A stretch of DNA of 7,649 nucleotides from Holosporaceae bacterium. GTDB lineage: Bacteria; Pseudomonadota; Alphaproteobacteria; UBA3830. Shown here in pieces: positions 1 through 5,831 of this stretch (positions are counted from its first letter, which is position 1; each line of letters opens with the position of its first letter). The translations under genes were made by a program, and so were the position numbers. Location of the stretch: positions 1 through 7,649 of the forward strand of contig JAISCG010000133.1 in NCBI GenBank assembly GCA_031265715.1, given 5' to 3'. Under the pieces are notes generated by a model that worked only from the letters and a program-made list of their open reading frames with translations, did no database searches and was not told the DNA's origin.

Positions 1-441
1 AGTATAGCAATAATTGATTTGAAAAAAATATTGTCCGAGTCGAAGGCCGGAAAAAATATAGAAAAGCAAATCGAGAAATATAACAATGATTCGAAAAAGG
101 ATCTCGAGGATTTGGAGTCTCAGTTGAAGTTGCTTGATAACAAAAAAAAGAAGTCGGAGGAAGATTCCAGAAAAATAGAGGAGCTACAGGTAATTCTCTA
201 TGAGATGGTGCGCTCGAAAAAATATCAGATCGCGGAGGCCTACAGCAAAGCAATTTCCGTTTTGGATAAAGAAATGAGAGGAGTCATCGAAAAAATATGT
301 GAAAACAGAGAGATAGATGCGGTGGTGAACGGCGAGGCAGTCGTGTTTACGAATAAATGTCCGGACATTACCGATGAAGCGATAAAAATGCTGGATAAAT
401 CTTGTCGCGAGATAAAAGTTGAACTTACCGAACAGAAGTAG
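1..441 (+). CDS. skp: Skp/OmpH family periplasmic chaperone, 5'-truncated by window edge
   Basis: The frame is open from base 1 and ends at TAG 439–441, leaving 146 residues. The first visible residues ([20 protein letters not shown]) match the start of mature OmpH/Skp proteins (hydrophobic beta strand, then Ile-Leu-Ser-Glu-Ser-x-Ala-Gly-Lys). The true start and the signal peptide therefore lie upstream, and the TTG at 19 is an internal Leu codon. The protein is Lys/Glu rich with a long heptad-like helical stretch (about residues 17–75), as expected for the coiled-coil arms of the Skp trimer, and then returns to a strand-like C-terminal part ([20 protein letters not shown]). Skp holds unfolded outer-membrane proteins in the periplasm and hands them to BAM. 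The position directly before lpxD is the classic proteobacterial order, so bamA is expected upstream (inference). Eleven bases separate it from lpxD, whose Shine-Dalgarno overlaps this stop codon. Family call is confident; the exact mature start cannot be seen. Confidence 0.85.
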   Translation, partial: SIAIIDLKKILSESKAGKNIEKQIEKYNNDSKKDLEDLESQLKLLDNKKKKSEEDSRKIEELQVILYEMVRSKKYQIAEAYSKAISVLDKEMRGVIEKICENREIDAVVNGEAVVFTNKCPDITDEAIKMLDKSCREIKVELTEQK

Positions 442-452
442 GAACTGTTTTC

Positions 453-1484
453 ATGGCAGATAAATCTTTTTTCGGAGAAATAAAAAAAGTAAAAGTTTCG
501 GAACTGGCCGCTCTCTGCAATTTCAGCGTCGTCGGAACCGGGGATTTTGAAATTTTCGATGTTACCACGCTGAAAAATGCAGCGGAAAAAGATTTGTCTT
601 TTTTCGGCAATCGGAAATATTCGGCCGATCTGCGGGCGACGGCGGCCGGTGCAATTATTTTAACGGAAAATGACGTTTCTCATCTTCCGGCCGGAGCGAT
701 CGGACTCATCTATCCCAATGCGACGATAGGTTATGCAAAAGCGCTGGACGTTTTGTATCCCGGAGAAAAACACCCGGCTCGAATATGCGAAACGGCGAGA
801 ATTCACGAATCTTCGAATATAGGGTACGATTGTTACATCGGAGAAAATGTCGTTATCGAAGAAAATGTGATCATCGGAAACGACGTTGTGATCGGACACA
901 ATTGCGTAATCGAAAAAGGATGTAAAATCGGATCCGGCGGACGCATCCGAAATAACGTTACCGTTTCGCATAGCATCATCGGAAATAATGTCCTAATTAA
1001 TTCCGGCGCGCGCATCGGAGAATCCGGTTTCGGGATTATTCCGACCGGAAAAGAAATGGTTTATGTCAAGCAGGCGGGGCGCGTTATCATAGGAAATCGC
1101 GTTCGCATCGGAGCAAATACGACGATCGACAGAGGCAGCATCGAGGATACCGTCATCGGCGACGACACCATAATCGATAATTTGGTGCAAATTGCGCACA
1201 ACGTGCAGATCGGAAACAGATCAATTTTGGTGGCTCAGGTGGGCATAGCCGGCAGCACAAAAATAGGAAACGACGTGGTTCTTGCCGGACAGGTCGGAGT
1301 TTCCGGTCATCTGGAAATCGGAGACGGAGCGATCGCTGCGGCCAAAAGCGGTATCGCAGCAAATGTGGAGCCCGGGAAAATTGTGGGAGGTATTCCGGCA
1401 GTCGATGCGGGAATATGGAAACGGCAGGCTGCATTTTTAAAAATGTCCGTTACGAAGAAGAAAAAAACGGAGGAAAAACAGTGA
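453..1484 (+). CDS. lpxD: UDP-3-O-(3-hydroxyacyl)glucosamine N-acyltransferase
   Basis: LpxD transfers a second 3-hydroxyacyl chain from acyl-ACP to the 2-amino group of UDP-3-O-acylglucosamine in the cytoplasm, the third step of lipid A synthesis. The 343-residue product has the usual family length. Residues about 1–105 form the LpxD N-terminal uridine-binding domain. Residues about 112–315 are a left-handed parallel beta-helix of repeated hexapeptides (for example [18 protein letters not shown]). The segment [20 protein letters not shown] and the following NLVQIAHN are LpxD signatures. His249 in IAHN and His286 in SGHLEIG match E. coli His239 and His276, with the same spacing of 37. The C-terminal end ([10 protein letters not shown], then a Lys/Glu tail) is the usual ACP-side helix. 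Start ATG 453 has AGGAA at 440–444, overlapping the skp stop, at 8 nt. The stop overlaps the fabZ start by 4 nt, suggesting translational coupling. Confidence 0.97.
   Translation: MADKSFFGEIKKVKVSELAALCNFSVVGTGDFEIFDVTTLKNAAEKDLSFFGNRKYSADLRATAAGAIILTENDVSHLPAGAIGLIYPNATIGYAKALDVLYPGEKHPARICETARIHESSNIGYDCYIGENVVIEENVIIGNDVVIGHNCVIEKGCKIGSGGRIRNNVTVSHSIIGNNVLINSGARIGESGFGIIPTGKEMVYVKQAGRVIIGNRVRIGANTTIDRGSIEDTVIGDDTIIDNLVQIAHNVQIGNRSILVAQVGIAGSTKIGNDVVLAGQVGVSGHLEIGDGAIAAAKSGIAANVEPGKIVGGIPAVDAGIWKRQAAFLKMSVTKKKKTEEKQ
1469..1473 (+). promoter_or_regulatory. Shine-Dalgarno deciding the fabZ GTG start
   Basis: GGAGG lies 7 nt upstream of GTG 1481, inside the end of lpxD. It supports the GTG start over an in-frame ATG at 1415, which would put 22 extra residues inside lpxD and has no comparable site. 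Confidence 0.75.
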
Positions 1485-1951
1485 GTTCAGAAAATTTAGT
1501 CGCCGAAAAAAATTCGCTGAGTTTGGATATAAGCCAAATCAGGGATTGTCTTCCTCACAGATATCCGATGCTCATGATTGATCGAATCGAAGATTTGGTT
1601 CTGGGAGAAAGTGCAACAGGTATAAAAAACGTAACCGTCAACGAGCCTTTTTTTCAGGGGCATTTTCCTTCGAAACCGATTATGCCCGGCGTGTTGATCG
1701 TGGAGGCGATGGGGCAAACCGCCGGAGTCGTCGTCGCGAAAACCATGCAGCTCGAAAAAAACGGCGGGTTGGTATATTTTATGTCCATGGACAGCGTGCG
1801 TTTTCGGAAGTTGGTCGAGCCGGGCGACGTGCTCCGCCTGTGCGTAAAAAAAGAAAGATCCCGGGGGAATGTTTGGCGATTCGCGGGCGAAGCCTACGTG
1901 AAGGACGCTCTGGTTACGGAGGCAACTTTTACTGCAATGATAGTACTTTAG
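1481..1951 (+). CDS. fabZ: (3R)-hydroxyacyl-ACP dehydratase FabZ
   Basis: FabZ dehydrates 3-hydroxyacyl-ACP to trans-2-enoyl-ACP in type II fatty acid synthesis. It competes with LpxA and LpxD for 3-hydroxyacyl-ACP, which explains its location between them. From GTG 1481 the product has 156 residues, close to the family norm of about 150. It shows the hot-dog fold signatures: [12 protein letters not shown] (residues 24–35), then [23 protein letters not shown] in pieces across 57–79, with catalytic His61 and Glu75 spaced 14 apart as in characterised Fab[18 protein letters not shown] (100–116) is the usual second conserved block. The GTG start shares bases with the lpxD stop (GTGA) and has a strong Shine-Dalgarno. 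It is followed after 9 nt by lpxA. A longer reading from ATG 1415 is possible but adds non-family sequence overlapping lpxD. Confidence 0.96.
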   Translation: MSSENLVAEKNSLSLDISQIRDCLPHRYPMLMIDRIEDLVLGESATGIKNVTVNEPFFQGHFPSKPIMPGVLIVEAMGQTAGVVVAKTMQLEKNGGLVYFMSMDSVRFRKLVEPGDVLRLCVKKERSRGNVWRFAGEAYVKDALVTEATFTAMIVL

Positions 1952-1960
1952 GAGATAAAT

Positions 1961-2749
1961 GTGATACATCCGACCGCAATAGTGTCTCCGGCTGCGAAAA
2001 TCGGAAAAAACGTAAAAATAGGTTCGTACTCCGTGATCGGAGATAACGTTGAACTGGGCGACGACGTTGAAATAATGCCCCACGTTTGTGTCGACGGATA
2101 CACGGCAGTGGGGGAGGGGACGCGCATTTTTCCGTTTGCGGCAATCGGCTACTCTCCGCAGGATCTGAAATTTGAGAATGAAAAATCGCAGCTCATAATC
2201 GGGAAAAATAACGTAATTCGCGAGCACGTGACAATGCATCCTGGAACAAAAGGCGACGCGATGAAAACGGTCATCGGCGATCAAAATTTATTTATGGTCG
2301 GCGTTCACATAGCCCACGACTGCGTCATCGGCAATAACATAGTGATGGGAAACAACGCGACTCTCGGAGGACATGTGAAAGTCGAGGACAACGTGATCAT
2401 CGGCGGGTTGGTGGCGATTCACCAATGGGTTAGAATCGGGTACGGAGCAATCATCGGCGGAATGTCTGGGGTGGAGCGCGACGTAATTCCCTACGGAGCG
2501 GCAAAAGGGGAAAGAGCGCATCTCTACGACGTAAATATTATCGGATTGCGCCGCAGCGGTGTTGATCGCAACGAAATTTTTATGTTAAAACAAGCGTACG
2601 ATATGATTTTTTCCGAAGATAATACTCTTTTTCACAATTTAAATCGTGTTGAGGAGTCTGTCAGAGGAGCGAAGACGGTTGATCGTTTGATTGAGTTTAT
2701 GAGAAAGGATTCGAATCGGGCGTTCTGTCTTCCGAAAAGGGATTTGTAG
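1961..2749 (+). CDS. lpxA: UDP-N-acetylglucosamine O-acyltransferase
   Basis: LpxA catalyses the first, reversible step of lipid A synthesis: transfer of 3-hydroxyacyl from ACP to O-3 of UDP-GlcNAc (or to the 3-amino analogue in some lineages) in the cytoplasm. The product is 262 residues, the family length. It opens directly with the conserved HPTAIV motif, so the GTG start at 1961 is right; AGGAG at 1950–1954 lies 6 nt upstream. Residues about 1–180 are hexapeptide beta-helix. PQDLKF (66–71) matches the E. coli NQDLKY loop with its substrate-contacting Asp (here Asp68). HIAHDC contains His116 and the catalytic base His119 (E. coli His125). His138 and His154 match E. coli His144 and His160. 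The C-terminal helical part begins at GLRRSGVDRNEI. Gly167 aligns by counting with E. coli Gly173, the acyl-chain ruler. It sits 6 nt before the lpxI–lpxB gene. Whether the substrate is GlcNAc or GlcNAc3N cannot be told here. Confidence 0.97.
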   Translation: MIHPTAIVSPAAKIGKNVKIGSYSVIGDNVELGDDVEIMPHVCVDGYTAVGEGTRIFPFAAIGYSPQDLKFENEKSQLIIGKNNVIREHVTMHPGTKGDAMKTVIGDQNLFMVGVHIAHDCVIGNNIVMGNNATLGGHVKVEDNVIIGGLVAIHQWVRIGYGAIIGGMSGVERDVIPYGAAKGERAHLYDVNIIGLRRSGVDRNEIFMLKQAYDMIFSEDNTLFHNLNRVEESVRGAKTVDRLIEFMRKDSNRAFCLPKRDL

Positions 2750-2755
2750 TGTAAG

Positions 2756-4708
2756 ATGATTTGTATTGTTTGCGGTGGGGGGAGTTATCCCCGTCTGGTT
2801 GCCAGGGCTTGCGTCGAAAAAAAGTCGGATTTTTGTCTGATTTTTTTGAACGGATTTTGTGTTCCGAAAAATTGGCCGGACGTCCCCTGCATCACGATAA
2901 ATTTCGGTGAAATCGAAAAAGCAATCGATTTTTTAAAACAGCACGGCGCGGAAAAAATAGTTTTTGCGGGAAGGGTGAAACGTCCGAATTTCAATCAGAT
3001 ATCTTTGGATAAAAAAGCAAGATGCTGGTTGTTGCGACTGGGAAAAGCCGTCGGCGCCGGCGATGACGCACTGCTGCGAGCCGTTGCCGATCTGATCCGA
3101 CATGAGGGATTTGAGGTAATATCCGGCACGAGTTTGTTGGACGATATTTTTCTGCCGGAGGGAAGTTTTTCCGAACGAAGACCATCGTTGGCAGATTATT
3201 CGGATATCGACGTCGGAGTAGCGGCAGCCGGAAAACTCGGGATTTCCGATCTCGGGCAGGCCGTGGTTGTTTGCGAAGGAAAAGTCGTTGACGAAGAAGA
3301 CGCCGACGGCACGGATGCCCTCATAGAAAGATGCGGATCAAAATTTCCGAACGACGAAAAAATTTTGGTGAAAATTTCAAAACCCCGGCAGGACGATCGA
3401 TTGGATCTTCCGGCAATCGGCGTTAAAACCGTCGAGATGCTTCACAAAAATAAATTTGCCGGCGTTGCGCTGGAAGCAAATAAATGTCTCGTGATAAATA
3501 AGGACGACGTGATTAGACGCGCCGACGAATTGAATATTTTTATCGAAGCGGTCAGCGTTTCCGTTTCGAAAATTTTCATAGTCGCCGGCGAAGCATCCGG
3601 AGATTATCTCGGCGGAAAATTGATGGAGGATATTTCCGGAATTTTGAAAAAAAAAGTCGAATTTTTCGGAGTCGGAGGACCGTGCATGGAAAGAGCGGGA
3701 CTTCAAAAATTATTTTCAATCGATCGACTGTCCGTCATGGGAATTTTGGAAGTTGTCGGAAAGATTTTTTATATCAGAAAATTGATCAGAAAAACCGTGA
3801 AAGCCGTTTGCAACTATCGGCCGGATGTAATCATCACCATCGACTCTTCCGGATTCACGCATCGCGTGGCGAAGGGCGTAAAAAAAGAGGGATGCAAAAT
3901 TCCGATCGTTCACTATGTCGCTCCGCCGGTTTGGGCCTGGAGGGGATGGCGAGCGAAAGCAATGCCCGGTTTTTTGGATAAATTGATGGTTTTGTTTCCC
4001 ATGGAACCGGCGTATTTTGAAAAACACGGACTGCAAACGGTTTTCGTCGGACATCCGATTGCCGTTGATCCGGATTTTGATAAACCGTCTCCGGAGCAAC
4101 TGGAAGAATTTAAACGTCCGATTTTCGATGACCGGGATTTGGTGGTTACTCTGCTGCCGGGCAGCAGAATGGCCGAGATAGATCATCATATGCCGGTGCT
4201 GGAAGAATTTACGCAGCTGATGGCCAAGAAATATAAGAATGTGAAATTTATAATTCCGACGATCGAAAGTTTGGAGAAAAAAATCGGGAAGATGACCAGC
4301 TCCTGGTCTCAAAAACCAGTGATTGTCACGGATAAAACGCAAAAAGTTTTGGCCTATTATTCCTCAAACATTGCCGTTGCCGCATCCGGAACGGTCACCG
4401 TCGAATTGGCTCGGGTCGGACTTCCGTTTGTTGCGATTTACAAAACTTCGTATATTACATATTTGATCGTAAAATTTTTAATCAAGGTGGATAATATTTG
4501 TCTGGTGAATTTGTTGTCCAAAAAAAAGGTTATACCGGAGCTTTTGCAGAAAAATTGCACCGGGAGAAATATTTTTAATTCCGTGGAAAAAATATTGCGT
4601 TTTGAAAAGACCGAAGAGCAAAAAAGAGCCTTCCAACGGATAATTAATCTTTTGAAGGGAGAGCCGAATCGTGCGGCGACGGAGGTACTGAAATCGTACG
4701 GTTATTAG
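2756..4708 (+). CDS. Fused LpxI–LpxB: UDP-2,3-diacylglucosamine hydrolase / lipid-A-disaccharide synthase
   Basis: One uninterrupted 650-residue frame carries two enzymes normally encoded separately. Residues 1–about 268 are LpxI (formerly DUF1009): the Rossmann-like start ICIVCGGGSYPRLVARA, AGRVKRPNF (71–79), GAGDDALLR (100–108), the family Asp-rich middle, and LDLPAIGVKTVE (216–227) followed by GVALEANKCLVI. LpxI hydrolyses UDP-2,3-diacylglucosamine to lipid X and UMP. Residues about 272–650 are a complete LpxB, a GT19 glycosyltransferase: IFIVAGEASGDYLGG at the start, GVGGPCMERAG, RLSVMGILEVV, IDSSGFTHRVAK with Asp363 where E. coli has Asp98, YVAPPVWAWRGWRAKAM, LPGSRMAEI (467–475), AASGTVTVELA and NLLSKKKVIPELLQ. 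LpxB condenses lipid X with UDP-diacylglucosamine. The linker is only a few residues. No in-frame ATG, GTG or TTG lies within 13 codons before the LpxB start, so a hidden separate LpxB start is unlikely. The gene starts at ATG 2756 with only a weak, distant Shine-Dalgarno (AGGGA near 2738), suggesting coupling to lpxA. Confidence 0.93.
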   Translation: MICIVCGGGSYPRLVARACVEKKSDFCLIFLNGFCVPKNWPDVPCITINFGEIEKAIDFLKQHGAEKIVFAGRVKRPNFNQISLDKKARCWLLRLGKAVGAGDDALLRAVADLIRHEGFEVISGTSLLDDIFLPEGSFSERRPSLADYSDIDVGVAAAGKLGISDLGQAVVVCEGKVVDEEDADGTDALIERCGSKFPNDEKILVKISKPRQDDRLDLPAIGVKTVEMLHKNKFAGVALEANKCLVINKDDVIRRADELNIFIEAVSVSVSKIFIVAGEASGDYLGGKLMEDISGILKKKVEFFGVGGPCMERAGLQKLFSIDRLSVMGILEVVGKIFYIRKLIRKTVKAVCNYRPDVIITIDSSGFTHRVAKGVKKEGCKIPIVHYVAPPVWAWRGWRAKAMPGFLDKLMVLFPMEPAYFEKHGLQTVFVGHPIAVDPDFDKPSPEQLEEFKRPIFDDRDLVVTLLPGSRMAEIDHHMPVLEEFTQLMAKKYKNVKFIIPTIESLEKKIGKMTSSWSQKPVIVTDKTQKVLAYYSSNIAVAASGTVTVELARVGLPFVAIYKTSYITYLIVKFLIKVDNICLVNLLSKKKVIPELLQKNCTGRNIFNSVEKILRFEKTEEQKRAFQRIINLLKGEPNRAATEVLKSYGY

Positions 4709-4745
4709 ACTTAATCGTTATTTTTCAACCTCCGGGAAAAAGCCT

Positions 4746-5339
4746 TTAAGCCGTGCACAACTCCAACCGGGATTCACAGAATTTCCAGTTGATGCATTCT
4801 TTGATAATTCTGTTGATATACAAAGCACGATCATTGTAATAGTCGATGTAATAGGCATGTTCCCACAGATCCGTAACACAAATCGCCCGTTGATCGGTGC
4901 CGACGGGAGTTTCGGCGTTTTGTGTATTGATAAAAGCCAATTGACCGTTTTCGAAAACTATCCAACACCACCCGCTGCCAAACATCGTATTGGCACACGC
5001 TATATATCGGTTTAAAAATTCTTCCCACGACCCGAATTGCGATTCTGCCAAACTTTTTAGTTTTCCGATCGGCTGTTCGGAAGAAATCTTCAAACATTTC
5101 CAGTAAAAATCATGATTGAACAGCTGAGCGGCATTGTTAAATATTTTCCGGTCAACGCCTCTCGATTGAATTATGATTTCTTCAAGAGTTTTATCGGCAA
5201 ATTTTGTATTTTCTACCAATGTGTTGAGTGTTTTTGCGTAGCCGCAGTGGTGTTTACCATAATGATAATCAATGGTTTTCGAACTCAAAACCGGCATTAA
5301 CTCCGTATTTTGATGTATATTTTGCGCTTGGAATTGCAT
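4746..5339 (-). CDS. sodB: Iron-type superoxide dismutase
   Basis: The enzyme dismutates superoxide to O2 and H2O2, probably in the cytoplasm since no signal peptide is seen. From the ATG at 5339 the product has 197 residues, close to the Fe-SOD norm. Metal ligands are visible: His26 (in YHYGKHH), His76 (in NHDFYW), Asp157 and His161 (in DLWEHAYYIDYYNDRA). Second-shell His30 and Tyr34 are present. Gln72 in NNAAQLFNH is the position where Fe-SODs carry the active-site Gln, and FGSGW is intact, so Fe is favoured over Mn (inference from signature, not metal data). The start is set by GGAGG (5348–5352) 8 nt upstream; an in-frame ATG at 5366 would add 9 residues beyond that site. There are 8 cysteines, unusually many for this family. 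It is convergent with the lpx operon across 37 bp and divergent from the M23 gene. Confidence 0.95.
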   Translation of the reverse strand: MQFQAQNIHQNTELMPVLSSKTIDYHYGKHHCGYAKTLNTLVENTKFADKTLEEIIIQSRGVDRKIFNNAAQLFNHDFYWKCLKISSEQPIGKLKSLAESQFGSWEEFLNRYIACANTMFGSGWCWIVFENGQLAFINTQNAETPVGTDQRAICVTDLWEHAYYIDYYNDRALYINRIIKECINWKFCESRLELCTA

Positions 5340-5347
5340 TGTGACTA

Positions 5348-5352
5348 CCTCC
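5348..5352 (-). promoter_or_regulatory. Shine-Dalgarno of sodB
   Basis: The plus strand reads CCTCC, so the minus strand has a perfect GGAGG 8 nt before ATG 5339. This chooses that ATG over the upstream in-frame ATG at 5366. Confidence 0.75.
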
Positions 5353-5373
5353 GAATTGACCTGCACAGCCTAT

Positions 5374-5402
5374 ATCATAGCAGAAAAACTGTAATAGTAA
5401 CT
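5374..5402 (-). promoter_or_regulatory. Candidate sodB promoter (extended -10)
   Basis: On the minus strand TGCTATGAT (5382–5374) is a TGn-extended -10 box (TATGAT, five of six to consensus) about 35 nt before the start codon. At 17 bp spacing the -35 position (5402–5397, AGTTAC) is poor, which fits an extended -10 promoter or one helped by an activator. Pattern-based only. Confidence 0.4.
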
Positions 5403-5405
5403 GTA
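5387..5405. repeat. Tandem direct repeat AACTGTA, possible operator of sodB
   Basis: AACTGTA occurs at 5387–5393 and again at 5399–5405, a 12-bp period, straddling the -35 position of the candidate sodB promoter. The position would suit a regulator of sodB, but it does not resemble a Fur box and no regulator can be named. A chance repeat in AT-rich DNA is possible. Confidence 0.3.
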
Positions 5406-5418
5406 TTTTTGAGTTTAT

Positions 5419-5545
5419 CACCCGTCGGATCTTCTTCCATCTTGAAGTTTAAGCAAAATATTCATGAATTGATTAATTTTCCGGGTGCGAGGTCGCTTTC
5501 CACCGGGTACCATATTATACAGAATGGAAGAAGGCTTGACGGGTG
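5419..5545. repeat. 22-bp imperfect inverted repeats flanking 83 bp
   Basis: The left arm 5419–5440 (CACCCGTC, four bases, CTTCTTCCAT) is matched in inverse orientation by 5524–5545 (ATGGAAGAAG, four bases, GACGGGTG). Eighteen of 22 positions pair, and all four mismatches sit together in the middle. The 83 bp between them have no coding frame of note. It may be a small non-autonomous mobile element remnant, a palindromic intergenic unit, or a long-loop RNA hairpin; TAAGA and a T6 run follow the right arm on the plus strand. Confidence 0.6.
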
Positions 5546-5620
5546 GTAAGATTTTTTGAGTTCAAAATGACGATAAGCGCCCACTATTTTTACGACACCT
5601 TCCATATGATAACATTTTCG

Positions 5621-5707
5621 CGTCATTACGAGAAACAATGCGATGTGGCAATCCGGATTTTAAATTTGTCTGAATTTTAGTCCCGGATTGCTTATCTCGC
5701 AATGACG
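5621..5707. repeat. CGTCATT...GCAATCCGG palindromic intergenic repeat element
   Basis: The left end CGTCATTACGAGA (5621–5633) pairs with TCTCGCAATGACG (5695–5707), 12 of 13. Inner GCAATCCGG (5648–5656) pairs perfectly with CCGGATTGC (5683–5691). The left half has 14 bases between its two blocks and the right half only 3, so one half carries an internal deletion. From memory, the sequence CGTCATTGCGAG...GGCAATCC is a familiar interspersed palindromic repeat of many bacterial genomes, including Rickettsiales. It would fold into a stable hairpin on either strand. Confidence 0.75.
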
Positions 5708-5761
5708 AGATGGAACGCTCAATTAAATGGGACAAGTGGTAAGTCTGCCGAAATTTTATGA

Positions 5762-5789
5762 TTGACTTTTTCGGTATTAATAATATGTT
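5762..5789 (+). promoter_or_regulatory. Candidate promoter for the M23 peptidase gene
   Basis: TTGACT (5762–5767, five of six to the -35 consensus) is followed after 16 bp by TATGTT (5784–5789, four of six to the -10 consensus) in AT-rich DNA, about 43 nt before the start codon. Moderate match only. Confidence 0.35.
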
Positions 5790-5820
5790 AATAATTACCA
5801 TGTTAGTGTTTGCGCAGTTT

Positions 5821-5824
5821 GGAG
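5821..5824 (+). promoter_or_regulatory. Shine-Dalgarno supporting the TTG start of the M23 gene
   Basis: GGAG lies 7 nt before TTG 5832. The nearby ATG at 5800 is in another frame and ends after 11 codons, so TTG is the best supported start of the M23 frame. Confidence 0.5.
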
Positions 5825-5831
5825 TAGATCG

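Larger units (their letters stand above)
5340..5831. other. Divergent intergenic region between sodB and the M23 gene
   Basis: About 490 bp without a convincing gene. Short frames here (for example plus 5310–5549 and minus 5562–5801) lack family resemblance and run through inverted repeats. From left to right the region holds the sodB ribosome site and candidate promoter, a 12-bp-period repeat, a 22-bp inverted repeat pair (5419–5545), a T6 run at 5552–5557, a CGTCATT-type palindromic element (5621–5707), an octamer GTGGTAAG present twice (5543–5550 and 5736–5743), and a possible promoter of the M23 gene (5762–5789). No tRNA or recognisable riboswitch was seen. Confidence 0.7.

Noticed and set aside
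19..441. A separate 140-codon gene starting at TTG 19
   Set aside because: The frame is open to base 1 and the six preceding codons match conserved OmpH sequence, so TTG 19 is an internal codon.
1415..1480. N-terminal extension of FabZ from ATG 1415
   Set aside because: It overlaps lpxD by 70 bases, adds residues unlike FabZ, and GTG 1481 has a strong Shine-Dalgarno.
1496..2284. Long minus-strand frame opposite fabZ and lpxA (262 codons)
   Set aside because: It is a shadow of conserved plus-strand genes, with a composition rich in His, Arg and Phe and no family motifs.
800..2480. Recurring ATCGGA/ATCGGC-like words suggesting a DNA repeat array
   Set aside because: They are codons of the Ile-Gly hexapeptide repeats of LpxD and LpxA, so the periodicity is at protein level.
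4721..4741. Inverted repeat TTTTTC...GAAAAA between lpxB and sodB as a terminator
   Set aside because: The stem has a single GC pair and no T-run after a GC-rich stem on either strand; too weak to call.
5340..5366. Longer SodB from ATG 5366
   Set aside because: The nine extra codons span the GGAGG that serves ATG 5339, and Fe-SOD homology fits the shorter form.
5419..5557. Inverted repeat followed by T6 as an intrinsic terminator
   Set aside because: An 83-nt loop and a gap before the T-run do not fit a standard terminator, and no plus-strand gene precedes it.
5310..5801. Short frames of 79 codons on both strands in the sodB–M23 spacer
   Set aside because: They run through inverted repeats or promoter sequence, have no ribosome site of note and no recognisable protein features.
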